Positions 41,828 through 51,900 of a stretch of DNA of 64,000 bases are shown in pieces. Position numbers and translations under genes: made by a program. Source of the DNA: Flavobacterium shii (GTDB lineage Bacteria; Bacteroidota; Bacteroidia; Flavobacteriales; Flavobacteriaceae); the NCBI RefSeq assembly GCF_025847235.1, contig NZ_JAOZEW010000010.1:1-64000 (forward strand). The letters run 5' to 3'. Under the pieces are notes generated by a model. It did not search any database, was not told where the DNA came from, and saw only the letters and a program-made list of their open reading frames with translations. How positions within the stretch are numbered: the stretch's first letter is position 1; each line of letters opens with the position of its first letter.

Positions 41828-44800
41828 TTATTTTAAGTTTAAATGTTCTAAAATAAATTTCATCTTGTTGTTTTGCTCTTCAATAATTTGTTGTTGTTTT
41901 TCAATTTGTGTCTGTTGTCCTTTAATAGCTTCAAACAATACTGCAACCGCATTCTGATATTTAACTGCTTTTGTTCCATCTTCACGAGTAAGTACTAATT
42001 CAGGAAAAGTTTCTTCAAGCTCTTGAGCTATGAATCCAATATTATCTTTTTGTTTAGTATCGATTCGATCATAAACAATTCCTCTTGAGGCTTGTATTCT
42101 CTCAATTACATTTGCGATAGGTCTAATATTTTCTTTAACTCTAGCATCAGAGAAAGCAGTAACATCTCCGGTTACTGTTAATGAAGCTCCTGTAATAGCT
42201 CCTGAAAATGCAGAGAATGCTGCGTAGTTACCAGAATGTAACATATCATACCAGCCTCCCCAAGCAGTATCAATCCCTTTACGTAATCTAAGACCTGGAA
42301 GCCCAGAACCGTTGATGCCTGACTCATTTCTAAATGCTAACTGGTAAGAGGAGTCTCCAGTAGAAGAAGAGAGACCATCCCATGGAGCAAATGTCATTAC
42401 TCCACCATAGTTACCAGATCCACCTACCGTTGCAGCATTAACGAAATCGAAATTTACAGTTCTGGCAAAAGTGTTTGGTAATCTATCACTTAGATTTCTT
42501 GGTCCATCAACAAATGATAATCTTCTTGAGGCTGTAGCGGTATCGGCATTTCCAGCCAATGGACCAACAAAAGTAGAACCTGTAAAAACACCAGTAGCAC
42601 TAATACTTGCAACGTTTGTGTCGGTTAAACGGAATATCCATCCTCTGTTGTTAGCACCATCCATTGTAAGATAGGTTGCCCAGTCTCCACTTACAGCTCC
42701 GTGTGTGCTATAGTTTGATGTTGTAGCAAACATTAACCCATAAGAGGGTTTTCCACTTACAGCACTACTATATAAAGATAGTCCTTGACCATTTCCATTT
42801 GTTTGTGCTATACCTAAACTTGCGCTGGTGGTTAATCCTGTTGTAATTAAATCACCATTGCCCGCAAAAATAAATTTTGATGATGCATTAGTTGAATTGC
42901 CAAAATGAATTCCAATTGAGTCGGTACCATATTGACCAGAAGTTCCTTGAAAGTAGCTTAGACCATATCCATCAGCATTACCAAATGACCAAATTCTATT
43001 TCTTGAATTAACAAGATAAGCAGCGGTTTGGTATCCATTGCCTGATGAGACAACTCCAGAGAATGCAGAGTAATTTTTATAGTTATTAGTATTTAATGTA
43101 GGATAAACGGTAGTATTTAATGCTTGATTAGGTGTAGACGCATCATTTGTGATGGACCATCCAGTATTCCAATCTGCGGTATTATATCCACCAACGACAT
43201 TAAAAACTGCAGCTCCAGAATAGCTACCTCCAGATAACCAAACATAAGCTTTACCATCAGAATCTTTACCCATAATAGCATTTATCGAACTGGTACCACA
43301 AATCATTACAGCTTTTGGCGAATACCAATTATCAATACTTTCATATAAATAACCAGAAAATTGAATATCATAAGCTTCATAAGATTGATACAATCTAACA
43401 GTAAAAGATACCATTTTACCTGAACTTGTAGAGAATGGAAGTTTGACTTTTATACCAGATACAACCCCATTTGTTGTAAAGTATGTTGCAACGGGAGTTC
43501 CACTATATGCATTTGATGGAATTGAAGATGTTGTTGTTGCTAATCCTAAAGTGCTGATGAAATTTGCTGGGGTATAGTATCTTAGATATTGATCATTTGA
43601 TGCGAAAATTCTATTGATAGTATTAGATCCATTATCACCTGATACTGTATTAATCCATCCAGCTTGAATGTAGCCATTACTATCTGTCCTTACAATTTTA
43701 TTTGATTCATTATTGGTAGCAGAATGAACAGCCAGTCCTCCAGCAGTATTTGCATTTCCTGTTACATTAATTGGCCATGTACCAGATGCACCAGCACCAG
43801 CTGTAGAGGCTTTAGAATTTAATTGCGTTTGAATGCTTGAAGTAGCATCATTAAATGACTGTTGATTTGCAGTTTGAAATTTTCTAGTTGCCGTTTCACT
43901 GATTTGATCAGTATTATAATCTCCTGTTTGAGAGGTAACAGCTCCATTACGCCCAAAAACAGTCGTTACAGCACTATTAATTGGGATAGTGATATTTGCT
44001 GTTCCATCAAAGGATATCCCGTTAATCGTTCTTGCAGTTGTTAGTTTTGTAGAAGATAAAACATTTTTAGATGCATCTGTAGTATTGTCTACATTGGTTA
44101 AACCAACTTTTGTTTTATCAAGCGTTTGCCAAGTCTTATCACCACGAAGATATTGTGCTGTTGTACCTATTGCTATAGTTTGTTCTTTAGCATTTAATTG
44201 TGCTTGAATTGAACTTGTGGCATCATTAAATATCTGTTGATTTGTAGATTGAAATTTTCTAGTTGTTGTTTCATTGATTTGGTCTGCATTATAATCTCCT
44301 GTTTGAGCTGCAATTGCTCCATTACGACCAAAGACTGTTGTAACAGCACTAGTTGGTGTAAGTAATTCTTGCCAATCTGCTAAGACTGCAGGATTTGTTC
44401 CCTTTAGAATGAATGATTTATTTAAATCGGTTCTAATTGCCAGATCTCCAGTTTGTACTTGTAATGCTAACATTGCAGCTTGTGAAGCGATTACAAAGGT
44501 GTCATTTAGCGTTATGGAAGGAAGTTGTGAAGAAATTAATTTCCCATCTGTACCAAGACCCGCATAACCATTGGCTACATTTTTATTAGCCACGTTTTCA
44601 GGAACAAACCCCAAAGAAGATTGTTTTGCATTCCATGTTGATTTCTCGATGTCAGATACAAATCTATTACTAGGATCTTGTGCGATAATACTTGGAGCAT
44701 GACTAGAAGGATGTGTATAATTAGAAAGTGTTCCGAGGCGTGCAATTTCACTATCCGAAAGTAAATTTTTTCCAGTGACTTTATCAACTTTGCTATTTTG

Positions 44801-44980
44801 CAAATTTTTCCCCATTTCAGCTGTTAAAACTTTCGCAGTTCCTCCAGTAGTAAGATCGTTGACAAAAAAGATATTTGGATCAATAAATTCCAATTCTCCA
44901 TCTACGTTTGTAATAAGGATTTTGTCTGGCTGATTTTTTTCTAAATCGGCTACCTTTATTCTATTATGATTTGTGCTCAT
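41828..44980 (-). CDS. S74-peptidase tail fibre, fibre A
   Basis: A 1050-residue trimeric fibre. Residues 1-33 form the shared docking module; 34-264 are nearly identical to fibre B. Residues 280-334 contain canonical phage-fibre phrases (KTKVGLTNVDNTTDASKN, RTINGISFDGTANITI). A second SAVTTVFGRNGA unit begins near residue 335. After a long beta-rich shaft, the last 107 residues are an S74 intramolecular chaperone with FSDARVKENIRPI (Ser944), NIGFIAQELEETFPELV and a helical coiled end. Autoproteolysis at the Ser releases the chaperone after trimerisation. Length suggests the longest fibre of the particle. Confidence 0.93.
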   Translation of the reverse strand: MSTNHNRIKVADLEKNQPDKILITNVDGELEFIDPNIFFVNDLTTGGTAKVLTAEMGKNLQNSKVDKVTGKNLLSDSEIARLGTLSNYTHPSSHAPSIIAQDPSNRFVSDIEKSTWNAKQSSLGFVPENVANKNVANGYAGLGTDGKLISSQLPSITLNDTFVIASQAAMLALQVQTGDLAIRTDLNKSFILKGTNPAVLADWQELLTPTSAVTTVFGRNGAIAAQTGDYNADQINETTTRKFQSTNQQIFNDATSSIQAQLNAKEQTIAIGTTAQYLRGDKTWQTLDKTKVGLTNVDNTTDASKNVLSSTKLTTARTINGISFDGTANITIPINSAVTTVFGRNGAVTSQTGDYNTDQISETATRKFQTANQQSFNDATSSIQTQLNSKASTAGAGASGTWPINVTGNANTAGGLAVHSATNNESNKIVRTDSNGYIQAGWINTVSGDNGSNTINRIFASNDQYLRYYTPANFISTLGLATTTSSIPSNAYSGTPVATYFTTNGVVSGIKVKLPFSTSSGKMVSFTVRLYQSYEAYDIQFSGYLYESIDNWYSPKAVMICGTSSINAIMGKDSDGKAYVWLSGGSYSGAAVFNVVGGYNTADWNTGWSITNDASTPNQALNTTVYPTLNTNNYKNYSAFSGVVSSGNGYQTAAYLVNSRNRIWSFGNADGYGLSYFQGTSGQYGTDSIGIHFGNSTNASSKFIFAGNGDLITTGLTTSASLGIAQTNGNGQGLSLYSSAVSGKPSYGLMFATTSNYSTHGAVSGDWATYLTMDGANNRGWIFRLTDTNVASISATGVFTGSTFVGPLAGNADTATASRRLSFVDGPRNLSDRLPNTFARTVNFDFVNAATVGGSGNYGGVMTFAPWDGLSSSTGDSSYQLAFRNESGINGSGLPGLRLRKGIDTAWGGWYDMLHSGNYAAFSAFSGAITGASLTVTGDVTAFSDARVKENIRPIANVIERIQASRGIVYDRIDTKQKDNIGFIAQELEETFPELVLTREDGTKAVKYQNAVAVLFEAIKGQQTQIEKQQQIIEEQNNKMKFILEHLNLK
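44189..44980. repeat. Duplicated fibre 5' segment, copy 2
   Basis: Direct repeat partner of 39359-40150 (see that entry). Differences are mostly single bases, for example in the segment encoding residues 68-110. Confidence 0.9.
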
Positions 44981-45073
44981 TTATATTTTTTAATTGCATT
45001 ATAAAGTGATGTATAGTATTTGATTATTAGATGTTAATTTTTTGAATAAAATTATACATGTCAATTTCATCAT

Positions 45074-46201
45074 TTATGTAACGATTAGTGTCCCATTAAT
45101 ATCAAATGGTTTATTTAACTCAAATCGATAGATACTAGAGAAATATGAGCCAATAAACATATATAAACCATTATCACTAAAATGTATAGATTCAAAATTC
45201 CCTAACGCGACAATTGATGAGATGTCTAATGATTCTGTTGTCACAACAGATGATAAGTCCCATGCAGTAGATAAATTCTTTTTAGTAACGATTCGAGCAT
45301 TACCATCGAAAGTAAAGAGACTAGTACCGTCATTTTTAAAATAGATATCATAACCTTCAGATGTTTGTTGTAATGTTTGTGTTAATGCAGCTGTTGTTAT
45401 GTCCCAGGCAGTAGCCAAGGTATATCTTTGGATATTTTTCCCATGACTTTTTAAAAACATGTATATACCATTATTACTAAAATGTATGTAATCTAAGGTA
45501 ATTGGAATAGATAAAAAGGTAACGTATACTGCAGTACTAATATCCCATGCAGTGCTTAACGTATAATATAAAATACTATTTGAGGTTGTACCTCCAACAT
45601 ACAATTTTGTACCATCGGGAGATATGTGATGGCCATGAGGTGATGACTCCCCATTTTGATTAATTGTTAAAGATTTATTTAAATAAGTAGCAGTTGTAAC
45701 ATCCCAAGGAGTACTTAATCTATATTGAGCAACGGAATCCGGACCATTATGCAAAGTTGTATATAGCATTGTTCCTGTTGGATCAAACGACACACACATC
45801 TGTTGTAGTAAATCGGTTTTTACATTGTTGCTGAATGTGATTTTCGTTGGAATAATACATATTCCCCTATTATTTGCATATTCTTGTGCACTTGCAGCCA
45901 ACCATGAATCTGCTTGAGCATTGGCATCATCAACGCTTATTTCTGACACAAATAACTTTGCATTAGCCGTAAGTGTAACAGCGCTCCCGATTTCTCCACT
46001 AGAACAATTATTTTTTGTTTTAGTCAGCGTTCTTACTGTATTATAATATCTCGGACTAGGTGTACAAGTCACAGTATCTAAAATAGGTGCTATGTAATCT
46101 GGATCCGTGGTTATATTTGTTTTTGTTGTCCCAGCATAGCTATTGTCATCGATGTAGTATAACTCTAGTGAAGCAAAAGATTTATATCCTGTATTTCCCA
46201 T
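45074..46201 (-). CDS. DUF5977 protein with beta-propeller
   Basis: A 375-residue protein. It opens with GNTGYKSFASLELYYIDD, a phrase shared with the neighbouring 288-residue protein, then a DUF5977 domain (about 55-115: RYYNTVRTLTKTKNNCSSGEIGS ... YANNRGICI). The remainder (about 120-375) is a beta-propeller of five or six blades, each with the words YxLSTxWDxxTA (for example QYRLSTPWDVTTATY, YYTLSTAWDISTAVY, RYTLATAWDITTAAL). This blade type is widespread in phage tail and virus proteins. No signal peptide. Probably a tip or receptor-binding protein. Confidence 0.85.
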   Translation of the reverse strand: MGNTGYKSFASLELYYIDDNSYAGTTKTNITTDPDYIAPILDTVTCTPSPRYYNTVRTLTKTKNNCSSGEIGSAVTLTANAKLFVSEISVDDANAQADSWLAASAQEYANNRGICIIPTKITFSNNVKTDLLQQMCVSFDPTGTMLYTTLHNGPDSVAQYRLSTPWDVTTATYLNKSLTINQNGESSPHGHHISPDGTKLYVGGTTSNSILYYTLSTAWDISTAVYVTFLSIPITLDYIHFSNNGIYMFLKSHGKNIQRYTLATAWDITTAALTQTLQQTSEGYDIYFKNDGTSLFTFDGNARIVTKKNLSTAWDLSSVVTTESLDISSIVALGNFESIHFSDNGLYMFIGSYFSSIYRFELNKPFDINGTLIVT

Positions 46202-46211
46202 ATTTTATATT

Positions 46212-47078
46212 TTAATAAGTTATTACGATTCGCCCTGTAGAAGAGCTTTTAGTGAATGTTACATACCCAATATTTGTAACGGCATTTACATCATTTACCC
46301 AATTAGGTGGTTTAGGAATGTGTTTGGAAAAAGTTTCTTTTTGGACTTGAGTTCCTCCAGTATTTATAATGTCATATCCTACTTTACTCATTGTTCCCCC
46401 CAAGTAGGTAGTAACTTCGATATCTATATTTCCGGTACCTACAGAATTGAACCAGGCACCAGCCATTCTTACTTGTATCGTATTTAAGTTAGGGTAATCG
46501 GTAGTCATCTTACTAAAATTGACCAGGCAACTTTCGACGCCATTTGATTGCGTATTATCACCAGCCCACATAATATAAGAGTCTGCAGCTAATTTACCAT
46601 TAGGGAGTTCATTTCCTTGTTGATGCCCATATCCCATATATTTATTATCCCATTCTGTACCCGTATTTATAAATCCGGTGAATGTATCAAAATCTACTCC
46701 AGCTCCTAATGCCCATTTATATCGAACTACCATGTAATTAAAATTCGATAAAGTTGTTGTGGGCTCAATTATACAAGTAGGATTTATTCCTCTCCATGCA
46801 GTAATACGCCTACAAGTTCCAGAATTATTTGCATAGGCTTGTACATTTGTAGTTAACCATGCATCGGCTTGTGCATTTGCATCTGCAATACTTATTGTTG
46901 ACGCAAATTGGTTTGCATTAGCAGTAAGTGTTATCGTATTTCCAGTAGATCCAGTAGCACAATCATTCTTTGTTGCTGCCAACGTTCTTACTGTATTATA
47001 ATATTTTGTTATTCCAGTAATATCTGGATTGGATTGCTCTAATGAGGCAAAAGATTTATATTCTGTATTTTCTTCCAT
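46212..47078 (-). CDS. DUF5977 domain protein
   Basis: A 288-residue protein starting EENTEYKSFASLEQSNPD, closely similar to the start of the gene behind it. Residues 20-95 are a DUF5977 domain (KYYNTVRTLAATKNDCATGSTGN ... QAYANNSGTCRR). The C-terminal part (about 100-288) is a beta-rich module with DSYIMWAGDNTQSN and VRMAGAWFNSVGTGNIDIEVTTYLGG, perhaps a carbohydrate-binding fold. It has its stop ten bases before the next gene's start. The two genes seem to be a duplicated pair with different tips. Confidence 0.83.
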   Translation of the reverse strand: MEENTEYKSFASLEQSNPDITGITKYYNTVRTLAATKNDCATGSTGNTITLTANANQFASTISIADANAQADAWLTTNVQAYANNSGTCRRITAWRGINPTCIIEPTTTLSNFNYMVVRYKWALGAGVDFDTFTGFINTGTEWDNKYMGYGHQQGNELPNGKLAADSYIMWAGDNTQSNGVESCLVNFSKMTTDYPNLNTIQVRMAGAWFNSVGTGNIDIEVTTYLGGTMSKVGYDIINTGGTQVQKETFSKHIPKPPNWVNDVNAVTNIGYVTFTKSSSTGRIVITY

Positions 47079-47453
47079 ACTTTTTTAAATAAACGATTAT
47101 GTGTTCTATCTGGTTGTAATATCTTTTCTTCTGAGACAGTCAAGAATATTATTAAGTAGTGATATTATGCAGTTTTTATGCTAGAGGATTTTTTACTTCG
47201 GTATGTGAGTACCAATACTAATGCTAGGGGAGAATCAGCACTTTATTTGGATTGATATTTTGTCAGAATTAAAAGAGGATAAAATTTTAATAAAATCAAA
47301 AAGGATCAAGTTAAACAAGCTGATAAATTTGTGATTTTTATGAATTGTAAAGACATGTTTGTTTTAGAATTCAAAAAATATCACCCAATTAAGTATCCAT
47401 ATATGAAAAAAATATTTCTTCCAACAAGTAGAATCCTTTATATCACCAGATGT
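47079..47453. other. Spacer within the tail-like cluster
   Basis: No gene is supported in these 375 bases. A frame at 47331-47537 on the plus strand looks random and overlaps the coiled-coil gene. A promoter for the downstream DUF5977 genes could lie here, but no convincing TTG/TAnnTTTG pair was found. Confidence 0.5.
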
Positions 47454-47726
47454 TTATTCTTCCTCTCGTTTTACAATTTCACCTGTTTCAATATTAACTT
47501 GAATATCGCCATATTCTTCTTTTATTTCCTTTTCTAATTCAGTAATCTTTTGTTGTTGGTCAGATATATGATTTAGAATATCAGCCTTTTGAAATTCATA
47601 TTGAATAGATAGTTCTCCTAGCGACATTCTTGCCTTATCGATGAAAGTTCCAAAATCCTGTAACCTCTTCAATTGTTCTGAATTTATAGTATTGACTTTT
47701 TCTTTATTTATTTTTACTGCTTTCAT
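47454..47726 (-). CDS. Small coiled-coil protein
   Basis: A 90-residue acidic protein, almost entirely helical with heptad patterns: LKRLQDFGTFIDKARMSLGEL and QKADILNHISDQQQKITELEKEIKEEYG, then a short hairpin-like end VNIETGEIVKREEE. Small proteins with this layout occur among phage accessory and tail genes, but I cannot assign a function. It may assemble around or help the fibre shaft. The 3' end of the tail-collar fibre lies 178 bases upstream, with a hairpin in between. Confidence 0.7.
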   Translation of the reverse strand: MKAVKINKEKVNTINSEQLKRLQDFGTFIDKARMSLGELSIQYEFQKADILNHISDQQQKITELEKEIKEEYGDIQVNIETGEIVKREEE

Positions 47727-47781
47727 TTTTGTTTTTTATTTATTTTTTGAGAATAATATTTTAATAGAATATCACTTTAGT

Positions 47782-47803
47782 CCCCTAAAAATTAATTTAG
47801 GGG
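47782..47803. terminator. Hairpin between collar fibre and coiled-coil gene
   Basis: A stem cccctaaa / tttagggg around an A/T-rich loop lies in the space between the tail-collar gene and the coiled-coil gene. There is no long T-run on the minus strand, so it may be an attenuator or a processing site rather than a full terminator. Confidence 0.45.
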
Positions 47804-47903
47804 CTAGTTATATTCATAATTAAATGCTTTTAAATAGTGTTTAATATTCTTTTAAAAAAGATGGATGATTAATCTAGATAATTATAGATTTATTTTTGTT
47901 CTT

Positions 47904-48908
47904 TTATATTAAAGGGGATTCTCCATAAGAAGAAATATAATAGTACATCGCCAAATATGGACTTCTGGTGATTATAGGCTGAGCAGAACCAACAGAAGCT
48001 GTAACACCAGTAATACTAGTTGCAGATGCTGCTAAAGTTGCATCAGGGGTTGTAATTGCTTGACAGTATGAGTCTTTGGAAACAGCTAGAATACTTTCTT
48101 GAGGAGCACTCTCATCAGCATTTAGATTACTACAATTAATAGCCACTGCAAGAGAGCCAACACCATGAGTATGTGCGGGTAAATTATTCTCAGTTAAAAC
48201 AGTTGCTTCACTACCACCAACACTTCCTAATACTATATTTGTAGTTGGCTGAACAATTGAGCGTCCGGATAAATTTGGCGTTTTAAAATGCGTTGTACCG
48301 TTACCTCCATAGGTAACACCAATTACAGAAAATAATTGAGAGTACTCACTAATTAATAATTCCTGCCCTTCGCATTTAAGCCAGCCTTTTGGGCCAGTTG
48401 GAGAGGCTAAACATTTTATTTCTCCGATATATGGTTTACCAGCAACGTTAGTAATGTCTGTGTTACCAGGAATAGGACCAGTATTTTTATACCAATAATC
48501 AATCTCTATATTTCTAATTGGTACTGTTGCAGAGAATGTAATTACTGCTGTCGCATAATTAATAGTGTAATCCTCTTTTTCAAGAAGTAGCTGTCCATTT
48601 TTAAATGCCTGAACACTAAAGTTAATAGGCGATTTTTTTAAAAAGATAGTAGTGCCATTAAAATTATTGAAGTATTCTTTATTCGGTAAATAACAGTTAC
48701 CCGTAATAATACCAATATTTTGTAAACCGATTTTTAATAGAGCCGGAGTTACATAATGTTGGTCATCGGTTCCTGTTTCGACCATTTGAAAATTGGCTTT
48801 GTCTTCATCTTTATGAACGAAACTATCAAAAATTTCTCCGAAATCACTCTGTGAAGGGATATCACCGTTTTCAAATTTGTTGCTAATGCTAATTCTGCTT
48901 GTTGCCAT
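47904..48908 (-). CDS. Tail-collar-domain fibre
   Basis: A 334-residue protein with no signal peptide. The N-terminal part (1-150) begins ISNKFENGDIPSQSDFGEIFDSFVHKDEDK, a segment found at the base of other Bacteroidota tail proteins. Residues 160-235 are a phage tail collar domain: GEIKCLASPTGPKGWLKCEGQELLI, SQLFSVIGVTYGGNGTTHFKTPNLSGR, then NNLPAHTHG. Proteins with this domain (also called microcystin-dependent type) form phage short-fibre tips that bind receptors. It is the first fibre gene behind the vWA gene (90 bases). Confidence 0.9.
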   Translation of the reverse strand: MATSRISISNKFENGDIPSQSDFGEIFDSFVHKDEDKANFQMVETGTDDQHYVTPALLKIGLQNIGIITGNCYLPNKEYFNNFNGTTIFLKKSPINFSVQAFKNGQLLLEKEDYTINYATAVITFSATVPIRNIEIDYWYKNTGPIPGNTDITNVAGKPYIGEIKCLASPTGPKGWLKCEGQELLISEYSQLFSVIGVTYGGNGTTHFKTPNLSGRSIVQPTTNIVLGSVGGSEATVLTENNLPAHTHGVGSLAVAINCSNLNADESAPQESILAVSKDSYCQAITTPDATLAASATSITGVTASVGSAQPIITRSPYLAMYYYISSYGESPLI

Positions 48909-48997
48909 GTTGTTTTAATTTTATTTTCGTGCTATAAGTATTTATTTGATCAACCAGTTTTAAAGACCAATGAAATTATTCATTGGTCTTCTTTAAT

Positions 48998-51900
48998 TTA
49001 GAGCGTTAGGATTTTTTCTTCGCTGCTATACATACCTGAAGAATTTTCAGAGACTACCTTGAAATGATGGTAAACTCTTTCGCCATCTTCAGTTTTAATG
49101 ATTAATTCATCTGTTGTTAATTTGGTCTGCTGTAAAGGCAGAGTTATAGTTTCATTATTAGAAACAACCTCATGAATCTTATCCCAATTTCCCTGGTTAT
49201 TCATCTTGTAGAGATGATATTTACCATTATGAGTTGTTTTTTCCCAATTAAAAATAACAGGTTTTAAGATTGCCCCATTTGTTCCTGTAGGAGCTCCGGT
49301 AGCTTTTATTACTGGTGATTGGGGTAAAATAGCATCAGCAATCACTGTGGCAGTAATTTTTGATGGTTGGGATGGCGTATAATCAATATTAACAACAGGA
49401 TTCAAATCAGTCGAACTAGGATCGGCATATTCAATTTCGCGAGAAACAGTAATTCTATAAAAAAGCCCATCTCCAAAAGGGATATTTTCTAAATCTTGGA
49501 ATTCATCATATACGGTCCAGGTATTATCAAAATCGGTAGATAGAGTATCTTCTCCAATTAATATTTCCTTAACAGGAGACATGGTTCTTATCGATTGTGC
49601 ATTTAGCATCGAAGTAGCACGATAGATGTTTATTTTCTTGATTTTATACTCCGGTTGATATGCATTTAATTCTATCTGGATGGCAGGTTTGATTCCTAAA
49701 ACAGGGTTTTCTAAAACAGGCATGATTCTCTTAATTTCAGGAGTTTGAGGAGGATTTGAAGGCACTAATTTAACAGGGCCCCAAAATGCGCTAAATTCAC
49801 TAAAATTCATTTTAATATCCATTTCACGTACTCCATAGAAATAAACGTTTTGAGAGTTTCCATCGAGATTAAAATCCGTAAACTGTGTTCTGTTTTGCGC
49901 TGCATTTGTGATTTTCATCATTGGCGCAATATCAAAATCTGGATCAGTAGGTTTTAAAGTATGTCCATTTTTATCCTTGATCGTCTGTTTTTTATTGATA
50001 GGTACATAACTATTATCATTAATATAATCATAGATAACAGGTACTTCGGTAAGAGGTACAAATGCGGTATGAATAGCTTGTTCGATAAAATGAATGGCTA
50101 ATAGATTCTTTTCTACTCCTTGATCAGTAGAGATTAATAGCTGATTAAGTGCTGTTAATCTATCAATTTCCGGTACTGTTTTTCCCTGCGACTTGTTATG
50201 CCATTTAATAAAATCATTAATCGCGTCCTTTAATTGTTCATTATCCGGAATAGGAAAGTGATATTTTTTATCCGGTTCTCCTACAAGTGGGAATGTTCCA
50301 TAATTTGCTTGTGTTTCGAGATCATTAAAGTTTAAAAAGTTTTTCCATCTGTTGGCAAAATAAATTTCATCATTACCACCAAGTTTTTTTAGCTCTTCGC
50401 GGATTGTATTAATGGTAGTTCTTTTATATAAAACACTTAATAAAGCTTCATCATTGGCTCTATAATGTAATACACCATAAGGTTTATGAGTATATTTGCT
50501 TGTAAGCGTAAAGGTAGAACGGTTAAAGAAATCCGGTCGGGTAGCATATAAACCACCTTCTACTTCTTCGGGTTTAACAGGTTCCTCAATTTTTACAGCA
50601 TACATAGGACTTGGCACACTAATTTTTGAATCATAGTTGAACAAATTAGAGTGACTACTAATTCCGAAAATTGAATAATGGGTACTTTCGTCTTCTCTAG
50701 GAAGAATGTTTGCCGAGGTTAAACCATATGCAGGATTGGCAAAAAGAGATACTTTATAACTTGGATAATAGTTTGCTTTTTGTTCACCAATTATGATTTC
50801 ATCATGAGCTGGATCCATTATGTAATTGCCACCCTCTTTTAATTTAAAACTGGTGTCATTGATATAGAGTACTAAATTTCCCGTACCTCCAATATTCTCT
50901 GTTAAAACTACTTTAAACTCTTTTCTGGATTTTACCGGAACAGTGTTTCCTGGTTCCACCGAGCTCTTTGTAAATAATCGAACAGTACCATTAGACCATT
51001 CTACCGAATTTTCAACATTTTCGCCTTTATATTGTGGATGTTGAGGTAGATTATAGCCAGAGAAAGTCAATTTATATAGTCCCAAATGTTTCTTTTCGGG
51101 TAATCGTATTGGATTTTCATTAACATCTAATACATATTTTCCGTTTACATCCATTTGATAAGCATCTTCAAGAGCTCTTTCAATTGTTGCTGGTTTCCAA
51201 ATTCCTCTTGTTTTTTCTATTTGTATGTCTCCACTACCTTGACTATCCTTAGGTTGGATAGTTTCTCTATGAACAGCTTTTAAATTTGTAGGATATTCAA
51301 CTTGAAAATTAAGTGGTCCTGGTTGATGCCAATTTGATGGTGTTAACATATTTTCGACCAAAGCACATAAGCCATTTTCCGGCATTTTAATAGCCTTTAT
51401 TTGCTCAGAATCTACTGTAGCTTCCCCTTCTGCAAGAACACTATCACTAACTTCTTTTTTTAGAACATGAACATTTGCATAGTCAAATTTGCCTAGAGAG
51501 TCGTTAAAAACAGCAACTTTATCGATAACATAGTTTTGATCTCCAATGGTTAGAATTCCACCGATAAATCTATCTTTATTAGTGGTATTTAATGTGACAT
51601 TAATTTTTTCACCACTGCTAAGAACTGTGTAATCTTTAATTTTAATAATTGAAGTAATATCATTTTCGGTATTGTTTTGAATGTTAGTAATTTGTGCATA
51701 TTCTATTTGAGGAAGACCATCTCTGTAATAGAGCTTAAAATAATCGGCAAATATTTCTTCATTATCAGGATAGATAGTATTAGGTTTTTCAGCATCTTCC
51801 TGCGTCATACCAGTAGGAATACTATAGCTTAATAATTCCTGAATAGAATAATAATCATATAGGATTCGAATAAAAGTTTTATCTGTTCCAGTAATCTTTT

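Noticed and set aside
37937..44980. Repeated fibre segments as a diversity-generating retroelement
   Set aside because: No reverse transcriptase frame and no template/variable repeat pair with adenine-specific changes was seen; the repeats are long and near identical.
47331..47537. Plus-strand frame in the tail-like cluster
   Set aside because: It overlaps the coiled-coil gene on the other strand and reads as low-complexity hydrophobic sequence.
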